Assembly (NCBI GenBank): GCA_045113695.1 | Contig: JBGUJG010000123.1 | Location: 1-46,629, forward strand | Direction of reading: 5' to 3' | DNA length: 46,629 nucleotides | From: UBA4246 sp045113695 | GTDB taxonomy: Bacteria > Bacillota > Clostridia > Christensenellales > Aristaeellaceae | Notes under the pieces: generated by a model | Told to the model about the DNA's origin: nothing | Seen by the model: only the letters and a program-made list of their open reading frames with translations | Databases searched by the model: none | Program-made: the position numbers and the translations under genes | In this document: positions 40,549 through 46,629 of the stretch, one piece after another | How positions within the stretch are numbered: the first letter of the stretch is position 1 | How the letters are laid out: the number at the start of each line of letters is the position of its first letter

Positions 40549-40773
40549 ATGAAGGAACAGATATTCATTACTGTAGCAGAGGCAGCAGATATGTTGGGCA
40601 TATCAAAATCCCATGCATATAAAATTGTGCGCGATCTCAATCGGGATATGAAAGCTATGGGATACCTGACCATCGCGGGGCGTATCAGTAAAAGTTATTT
40701 TCTGGAAAAGACATGCTACTCACCGGGCAGGAGCTTGCAGCTTTCTCAGACTCAAGGAGCCCAAATAGTCTGA
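40549..40773 (+). CDS. Second excisionase-like HTH protein (74 aa)
   Basis: A paralogue of the 38125 gene: ITVAEAADMLGISKSHAYKIVRDLNRDMKAMGYLTIAGRISKSYFLEK. After that the tail (TCYSPGRSLQLSQTQ) does not look like the usual end, so the 3' part may have been replaced or frameshifted. No integrase follows it. This suggests a second, partly decayed element inserted beside the first. AAAAGGAG precedes the start. Confidence 0.7.
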   Translation: MKEQIFITVAEAADMLGISKSHAYKIVRDLNRDMKAMGYLTIAGRISKSYFLEKTCYSPGRSLQLSQTQGAQIV

Positions 40774-40854
40774 TACTGGTTATCAAGCAAGAAATACAAA
40801 TGAATAACATTATGTCCTGATCTGAAAGAATTACCATTCAAAGGTGGTGTAAAT

Positions 40855-41625
40855 ATGGCACAGCACTATACACCGATCTGGGATGACTGGCCGAAAGTTA
40901 CACAGGAACTCAATGACCAAGAAAAGGGGCGGCTGATCGATGCCTTAGTCGCATACGATAACGGAAGAGATTGGCAAGAGCGGATTAAGGGAAATGAGCG
41001 GTATGTGTTCCCCGGGCTGCAGGCACGGCTTGATCGGTATACGGAAGCGAACGCCGGAAAAACGAAAAATGCTGAAAAGGATAAAACAGAAAATTCAAAA
41101 AAAACAGATTCGGGCAAAAAAGCCAAAAATTCCAAATGTCCTAAGGTATATGTATATGATAAGGATAAGGAATATATAAACAACAACGACAAAGCGAAAA
41201 CGTGCGAAGCAGAGACTGAATTCGAAGACACTGCCATCAATTCTCTGATCATCAGGTTAGACAAGGAGCAGATTGAGATGACGGATACCCATTACGCAGA
41301 ACTGGATTCCTTCCGAACAAATCTTCCGGATGATCTGATCAGCTATGCCATCGATGCCGCCGTTGACAATGGCGTCAGGAAATGGGTATATGTGCGGAGA
41401 ATTCTTCAGGAATATATCCAGAATAGCATAAAGACGGTTAGCGAAGCGAAAGAGCATGATGAAAAGCGGAAGCAGGGTTACATCAGTCATTCGACGATTC
41501 CTCAAAAAGACAGGAAACCTGTTTCGGCGGCCAGATATGAGCAGCGTGAATATGACGAAAAAGAGCTTGAAGAGCGTCTGGGTGTGAATGAGATATTTTC
41601 AGTCGACTGGAAAGGAGCGTCATGA
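40855..41625 (+). CDS. DnaD-like replication protein of the mobile element
   Basis: 256 aa. The N-terminal 65 residues (HYTPIWDDWPKVTQELNDQEKGRLIDALVAYDNG) match the phage and ICE replication-associated DUF6291-like start. A Lys/Asn-rich linker follows (75-130). The C-terminal region contains a DnaD/DnaB_2-like helix set (LDSFRTNLPDDLISYAIDAAVDNGVRKWVYVRRILQEYI). It probably helps load helicase during element replication. AAAGGTGG precedes the start. The expected next gene (a DnaC-like loader) is broken. Confidence 0.75.
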   Translation: MAQHYTPIWDDWPKVTQELNDQEKGRLIDALVAYDNGRDWQERIKGNERYVFPGLQARLDRYTEANAGKTKNAEKDKTENSKKTDSGKKAKNSKCPKVYVYDKDKEYINNNDKAKTCEAETEFEDTAINSLIIRLDKEQIEMTDTHYAELDSFRTNLPDDLISYAIDAAVDNGVRKWVYVRRILQEYIQNSIKTVSEAKEHDEKRKQGYISHSTIPQKDRKPVSAARYEQREYDEKELEERLGVNEIFSVDWKGAS

Positions 41626-42334
41626 TGATCACCATGCACGACACAATTGTGCTGAACAAATTATGATTCTGCGGTTGTTTGTGCAGATCACAGACCGTCG
41701 TTTTTTTGATATGCAACGAATCAGGAAATGGATTATGGAGAAAAAGACGACAACCACACGAATTATATAGCCATTGATACAGCCCTGCTGATTCCTCCTA
41801 AAAGCTATGATGTGCTTATGCAGTTGCTGGAAAAAGACGGATGTCAGATCAAGCGCGGCGCTTATATCAGCAAATAAAAAACACTGGCTCTGTATTCCTC
41901 TGCAATAGAGATGTCACCACTGAAAGAAGTATCATCAGAAGATAAAAAACTGAAAGCAGAATAAGTGTCAAATTATACTTCTCTTGATCTGCTGAAACCA
42001 GAGTCTAAAGTCCTGACCGGATCAAAATATAATTTCGATATACTGGAGCAGGAGTGCTTCCCATTGTAGAAAAACCTTTCCCGTGATATGAAGAAACAAC
42101 CCGATAAAACAGCCCCTGTGTCTGAGACTGCACAAAAACAGTTTCCAGGCACAGGAGCTTTCATTATTTGGATGATGCGATAGATATGGACCAGCCACTT
42201 CATTTCCTCCGCAACCACAGAGCAATGCTCTGGTTTTCAGGGGCTTGGGGGCGGAGCCTACCAACAAGCATCGTGCACTTGGTTTTACCAGTGCCCTGCT
42301 TGCTGCTCACTTTTCCAGGTAACGTACTCCTTCA
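41626..42334 (+). pseudogene. Decayed remnants of the mobile element
   Basis: After the DnaD-like gene only fragments remain: a 13-codon frame overlapping its stop, the small ORF at 41728-41877, and a broken coding-like stretch near 41965-42070 (SNYTSLDLLKPESKVLTG in one frame, ending at a stop). No second attachment site matching the guaA end was found here. GC content rises again near 42200. Confidence 0.4.
41728..41877 (+). CDS. Small ORF in the mobile element (49 aa)
   Basis: MDYGEKDDNHTNYIAIDTAL, then a helical LIPPKSYDVLMQLLEKDGCQI and a short basic end. It looks protein-like, with AGGAA just upstream. No family recognised. It may be an accessory gene that survived in the decaying tail of the element. 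Confidence 0.4.
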   Translation: MDYGEKDDNHTNYIAIDTALLIPPKSYDVLMQLLEKDGCQIKRGAYISK

Positions 42335-43521
42335 TTATCCATGTTTCTTTTCCCTGTATTCTCCCGGGGTCATACCGTTAAGCTCTTTAAAAAGACGGGA
42401 AAAATGCCCCTGGCTGGAAAAACCCAAATACAATGCAATCGCGGACACAGGCTTATTCGTATAGCGGAGGAGGCGTTTGGCTTCTTCGATTTTCTCATTG
42501 CGAATGAAAGCGGCCAGTGAGGTTCCGGCTTCCTCGGTAAAGCGGCGGGACAGATGCTGGCGGCTCAGATACAGCATATCGGCAATCTGGGCAGTAGTAA
42601 TGGTTTCAGACAGATGGTGCTGCACATAATTCGCTACATTCCGTACCAGCTCCGTGGTGTAATGACCGTAACGGATTCGCTGTACCTGCTGGGTATAATA
42701 CAGTACGGCATCAAGCGTAAGCCGGGTTATTTGATTGATGTCTGCCATCATCTCACATTGCTGGATGTATGCGTCGCTGGAAGACAGCGCATCTTCCACG
42801 TCCATACCGCCGCGAATTGCAGCCCGGCAAGCCTGAGATACGGTAACAATAAAGGTGTTTTTAGCCTGGCGCAGTTGGTCGCGGGCCATGATCCCGGGGC
42901 GTACGGCAGGCGCTTCCTGCACGAAAGCTTCCAGCGCGGCAACATCTCCCTTTCGGATAATATTCATGATGGTCTGCTCAATGGCCAGCGTGTTATGCAG
43001 TGTTTCAGGCGGAATCTCTGTTTCTTCTATCCGTTTCTGAGCCCTGGATTCTTCCAGCCCGAATTCGTTATCTCCGCCGCCGATGATATCGCTCAGGATC
43101 AGTTTTTCCCCATTTATCATAAAGTTGATGGCGCACATCATCTGCAACATACTTTCCAGCGGAAGAGGGATGATCTGTTTCATGCCTGTCATGAATTCCG
43201 CAATATCATCTTCAGATAGATCAACTGAAAAGCCATCTCCCGAAGTTCCTGATCCTGGATGACGGTTTGCCTGCTGGGGCCAACCACGATACGCTGGTTC
43301 CCGCCGGCAACAATGCCATAGTATAAAAACCGGGGCGTCACATAATAACTCACGTGAGAAGATAACGTCCTGATTTCATGCCATACCAGCTGTATGGGAT
43401 CTTTGGGAAGACGTACCACGTTGTGATAAAAGCAAAGCTCATCCCCTTCATACAACCGTACAGGGATTCCGGATAAGTTTCCCACGGCGGTGCACAGATA
43501 GACCAAATCTTCCTTTTTCAC
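42335..43521 (-). pseudogene. AraC-family regulator split by a frameshift
   Basis: Two overlapping frames together make one roughly 395-aa regulator. The 5' frame (43521-43189) encodes an N-terminal sensor part (KKEDLVYLCTAVGNLSGIPVRLYE...). The 3' frame (from 43192 down to 42335) encodes the middle and two AraC helix-turn-helix units (TTAQIADMLYLSRQHLSRRF and VSAIALYLGFSSQGHFSRLF), ending GMTPGEYREKKHG. The run of four T on the minus strand (plus-strand A run, 43228-43231) is the break: one added T restores VDLSEDDIAEFMTGMK in frame. It is divergent from the GH3 gene and probably regulated it. The frameshift may be real, or a sequencing error. Confidence 0.8.
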
Positions 43522-43573
43522 GATTCACTCTCCCTGCAGATCAGCGGCGCTGTTTTTAAAAATTGATAAGACA

Positions 43574-43602
43574 ATTATAAGTTTTTTGCGACAAATATGC
43601 AA
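43574..43602 (-). promoter_or_regulatory. Promoter of the AraC-type regulator
   Basis: Minus-strand TTGCAT (43602-43597), 17-bp spacer, TATAAT (43579-43574). The divergent GH3 gene has only a TATACT box (43624-43629) and no good -35, consistent with activator control. Confidence 0.65.
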
Positions 43603-43671
43603 TACCTGATGCGGACAATTTGCTATACTGAATATGGAAGACCGTTGAAATACGGGAGGAGGAGTCGATCC

Positions 43672-46629
43672 ATGAAGAAAAAGGGCAACAAAGGAAAGCT
43701 GGCAGTCATTGCGGTTCTGCTGATTGCGGCGCTGGGCATCAATATCGCATGCGGTATGCTTGAACCCATGATCACATCCTGGATGGGTGTGAATCTGAAC
43801 CCAATGCTGACCGGGAAAAAGGCGTCAGAAAGCGCGGAAATCCTCAGTGCTGCCGAGGCTGCCGAGCAAAGCCTTGCCATGGCGGAAAAACTGGAAAGCG
43901 AAGGCATTGTTCTGCTGAGAAACGAAAACAATGCGCTTCCGCTCGCCGGAGGAACCAGGGTCAATCTGTTTGGCTATGCCTCCATTGATCCTATCTACGG
44001 CGGTACGGGCAGCGGCAGCGGCGATACCTCCGCCAATGTGGATGTGGTAAAAGGTCTGACCAATGCCGGCCTGCAGGTCAACGACCAGCTGGTGACCTTC
44101 TATAAAAACGCCGGCGTTTCCCGCGCCAAACAGGGCGGTTATACCGGCTCCAACTTTACGCCCGCGGAAGTATCGGCCGATAAGTATTCAGACGGATTAC
44201 TGCAGTCCGCCCGCGCTTATGCGGATACGGCCGTCATTGTGCTTTCCCGTATCGGCGGCGAGGGCGGAGACCTTCCTATGGATATGTATGCCGCCAAATA
44301 CAGCAAGACAGACGACGGACGGCACTATCTGGAACTGACAAAGGATGAGGAAGACCTGCTCGCCCTTGTGAAAGCGCAGAATTATGAGAAGGTCATTGTA
44401 TTGATTAATTCCTCCAACGCCATGGAGCTGGGCTTCGTGGAGGGTGTGGACGCCTGCCTGTGGATCGGCAGCCCAGGCGCGGCAGGCTTCAATGCCGTCG
44501 GCAAAGTGCTGACCGGCGAAGTGAACCCCTCCGGCCGTCTCACCGATATATATGCTTATGATCTGACCTCTGCCCCTGCTTATTACAATGCGGGCAGCTT
44601 CACTTACGGCAACCTGAAGCGCAACTATGTGGAATACGCGGAAGGCATCTATGTGGGCTATCGTTACTATGAGACGGCAGCCGCGGACGGTTATATTGAC
44701 TATGGAACCACGGTACAATATCCCTTTGGCTATGGTCTGAGCTACACCTCTTTCTCCCAGTCGATCGAGAGCTATGTGGACGGCGGTGAAAACATCATCC
44801 TGCAGGTTAAGGTCACCAACACAGGAAAAACCGCCGGCAAGGACGTAGCTCAGGTGTACTACACCGCGCCTTATACCAGGGGCGGCATCGAGAAAGCGCA
44901 TGTCGTGCTGGCCGGCTTTGCCAAGACCAGACTACTGGCGCCCGGCGAATCTGAGACCCTGACCATTTCCTTCCGGGAGGAAGACATGGCATCCTTCGAT
45001 GGCAAAAACGCCGGCTGCTATGTACTGGAAGAAGGCACCTACCAGATCAAGCTGATGAATAACTCCCATGATGTGATCGACACCCGGGAGCACAAGGTGG
45101 CCAAGACGGTCATTTACGGTGAAGGGAATGCCCGCGCGACGGACAAGACCGCAGCGGTCACCCGATTCGCGGATGTGGAGAACGGCCAGATCACAGTGTA
45201 TGTATCCCGTGCCGACTGGGAAGGAACCATGCCAAAGGCCCGCGAGGACGGCAAGACGGCTTCCGCCCAGGTCGTGGATGCCTTTACCGGCAAAGCGCCT
45301 TATCCAGTGAATGCGGATGACGCGGCCATCATATATAAAGACAATGGTTTGACGCTGACCGATCTGGCCGGACTGGATTGGAATGATCCCAAATGGGAAC
45401 TGCTGCTCCAACAGCTCTCCGATGATGATATGGCGAAAATGATTCTGAACGGCGGATGGTCCACGCCTGCGATTGAAAGCGTAGGCAAGCCGGCCACATC
45501 CGACCTGGACGGCCCTGCAGGCATCAACTCCCTGGTCAGTTCCCTGCGCGGTGTATCCTTCCCCAGCGAAGCGGTCATCGGGGCGACCTGGAACGTGGAA
45601 CTGGTCGAAGAATTCGGCAGGGTATTCGGCGCGGAAGCCATCGCCAACGGTGTGGTCGGTCTGTATGCCCCGGGCATGAATATCCACCGTACGCCCTTCT
45701 CCGGCCGGAACTTTGAATACTATTCCGAAGACGGCCTGCTCTCCGGCAAACTGGGCGCTGCTCAGGTCAGAGGCGCTGCAGCCCAGGGCGTTTACATGTA
45801 CGCCAAGCACTACGCCCTCAACGACCAGGAGTCCAACCGCCTGAGCCTGTCTGTCTGGGCCAGCGAGCAGTCCATGCGCGAACTCTACCTGAAGCCCTTT
45901 GAAATCACCGTGAAGGAAGGCAGGACGACCGCCATCATGTCCAGTTACAGTTATCTGGGCACCGTGTGGGCCGGCGCGTCCCGTCCGCTGATCACGGATG
46001 TGCTGCGCGGCGAATGGGGTTTTGTGGGCATGGTGGTCACTGACTCCGCCATGGCCAACACCAGTTGGATGGATCCCAACCTGGCCGTCCGTGCCGGCAA
46101 CGATATGATGCTCTGCCTGATGGGCGCCAGCATCGATTCTTCCAACAATACAGCGCGTCAGGCGATGCGCGAAGCCTGCCACAACATCCTCTACACCCAG
46201 GCCAACAGCGCCGCGGTACAGGTGGAATCCGACAACACGCCGTACTGGTACGCGCTGGTAGCGCTGTTCAACGCCATCGTCCTGGCCATTATCATCATCC
46301 TGATCCTGAAGATGACGGCCTTCCGGGACAAAAAGCTGGGCTGGCGCGCCATCCTGATCTTCGTGCTGATGATCGCTGTCGCGGCGGCAGTACTGTGGTT
46401 CGGCTGCCTGAAACCCACGCCCAAGGCGGCGAAAGAAGCGCAGCCGGCTGCTGAAACACAAGTTACGGAACAACCCGCCGCAACGGAAGCGCCTGCGGAG
46501 CAGCCTGCGGCAACAGAAGCACCGCGGTCAGAGGAACAGCCTGCGGAAACCGCCGCGGCTCCCGCCGTATCACCGGAAGCCGGCATGGAACTGTATGACC
46601 TGGCCGATTACTGGCTGGGCTGCCATGTG
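43672..46629 (+). CDS. Membrane-anchored, domain-permuted GH3 glycosidase (partial, runs off window)
   Basis: At least 986 aa, without a stop in the window. Helix 1 (LAVIAVLLIAALGINIACGM) anchors the N terminus. The GH3 C-terminal domain comes first (EGIVLLRNENNALPL to PFGYGLSYTSF), then a fibronectin-III-like domain, then the N-terminal TIM barrel (SDLDGPAGI, SGRNFEYYSEDGLLSG, YAKHYALNDQESNR). The nucleophile Asp is probably in MVVTDSAMAN, where many GH3 enzymes have TDW. This reversed order is known in Ruminococcus and Butyrivibrio beta-glucosidases. Two more membrane helices (about 865-905) and a Pro/Glu/Ala-rich stretch follow. GGGAGGAGG precedes the start. Confidence 0.88.
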   Translation, partial: MKKKGNKGKLAVIAVLLIAALGINIACGMLEPMITSWMGVNLNPMLTGKKASESAEILSAAEAAEQSLAMAEKLESEGIVLLRNENNALPLAGGTRVNLFGYASIDPIYGGTGSGSGDTSANVDVVKGLTNAGLQVNDQLVTFYKNAGVSRAKQGGYTGSNFTPAEVSADKYSDGLLQSARAYADTAVIVLSRIGGEGGDLPMDMYAAKYSKTDDGRHYLELTKDEEDLLALVKAQNYEKVIVLINSSNAMELGFVEGVDACLWIGSPGAAGFNAVGKVLTGEVNPSGRLTDIYAYDLTSAPAYYNAGSFTYGNLKRNYVEYAEGIYVGYRYYETAAADGYIDYGTTVQYPFGYGLSYTSFSQSIESYVDGGENIILQVKVTNTGKTAGKDVAQVYYTAPYTRGGIEKAHVVLAGFAKTRLLAPGESETLTISFREEDMASFDGKNAGCYVLEEGTYQIKLMNNSHDVIDTREHKVAKTVIYGEGNARATDKTAAVTRFADVENGQITVYVSRADWEGTMPKAREDGKTASAQVVDAFTGKAPYPVNADDAAIIYKDNGLTLTDLAGLDWNDPKWELLLQQLSDDDMAKMILNGGWSTPAIESVGKPATSDLDGPAGINSLVSSLRGVSFPSEAVIGATWNVELVEEFGRVFGAEAIANGVVGLYAPGMNIHRTPFSGRNFEYYSEDGLLSGKLGAAQVRGAAAQGVYMYAKHYALNDQESNRLSLSVWASEQSMRELYLKPFEITVKEGRTTAIMSSYSYLGTVWAGASRPLITDVLRGEWGFVGMVVTDSAMANTSWMDPNLAVRAGNDMMLCLMGASIDSSNNTARQAMREACHNILYTQANSAAVQVESDNTPYWYALVALFNAIVLAIIIILILKMTAFRDKKLGWRAILIFVLMIAVAAAVLWFGCLKPTPKAAKEAQPAAETQVTEQPAATEAPAEQPAATEAPRSEEQPAETAAAPAVSPEAGMELYDLADYWLGCHV

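Noticed and set aside
41880..42330. attR site matching the guaA 3' end
   Set aside because: No repeat of the terminal guaA sequence (GATTGAGTGGGAATGA) was found in this interval or beyond.
42335..43521. Two separate genes: a small sensor protein and an AraC regulator
   Set aside because: The sequence across the junction is continuous once one base is added, and the combined length is that of a standard regulator.

Overview
The window looks like a chromosomal segment of a GC-rich (about 55-60 percent) gut or rumen Clostridia-type Firmicute. Pointers are strong AGGAGG ribosome sites, sigma-A promoters, a YesM-type sensor kinase with an AraC-type response regulator, a CUT1 sugar transporter lacking its own ATPase, WG-repeat exported proteins, TnpV, and a GH3 glycosidase with swapped domains. 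Genus cannot be fixed from sequence alone; a Christensenellales/Aristaeellaceae-like or Oscillospiraceae-like lineage is a guess.

Region 1 (1-5313, minus strand) is the most unusual part. In order of transcription it holds a Ro60-like protein (TROVE/DUF2828 helical region plus vWA domain), a roughly 1.9-kb array of tRNA-like and Y-RNA-like noncoding RNAs, and the RNA ligase RtcB. The first RNA is a textbook-like Y RNA: a 9-bp terminal stem encloses a T-arm, a 7-bp acceptor-like stem closed by a UCCG tetraloop, and a D-arm. After it come two closely packed tRNA pairs (Asp-Lys and Gln-Arg), a D-armless Asn tRNA-like gene with an encoded CCACCA end, and at least two further degenerate tRNAs. A 23-bp element (22 of 23 identical) sits exactly 17 bp upstream of a -10-like hexamer in front of both the Ro60-like gene and the Y RNA, implying shared control. 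The layout parallels the rsr-yrl-rtcB RNA-repair operon of enterobacteria, but the RNA part is greatly expanded.

Region 2 (5420-12660, plus strand) is a carbohydrate uptake operon: sensor kinase, response regulator, solute-binding protein and two permeases. Region 3 (12652-22113) is a set of housekeeping or catabolic enzymes: ThpR-like 2H phosphoesterase, metallophosphoesterase, SDR, HAD phosphatase, an unassigned possible glycan-active enzyme, alpha/beta hydrolase, MBL hydrolase, M29 aminopeptidase, YciI, GNAT, and a small membrane protein behind a candidate yybP-ykoY riboswitch. A 451-bp MITE-like element (22120-22570) carries two copies of a structured repeat also found in the tRNA array. 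An acyl-CoA ligase-type enzyme follows (22704-24338).

Region 4 (24661-36012) is a run of small exported or membrane-anchored proteins of mostly unknown function: two WG-repeat proteins, PepSY-like proteins, a PstS-like protein fused to a membrane domain, and a duplicated 114-aa cytosolic protein. Two pairs of these genes share near-identical leader peptides attached to different mature domains.

Region 5 (36130-42330) starts with a stand-alone GMP synthase ATP-pyrophosphatase subunit, followed by an AT-richer integrated mobile element: XRE repressor, two excisionase-like genes with near-identical promoters, tyrosine integrase, MobC-like protein, TnpV, DnaD-like replication protein and decayed remnants. 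Region 6 (42335-46629) is a frameshifted AraC regulator divergent from a membrane-anchored, domain-permuted GH3 glycosidase that runs off the window.
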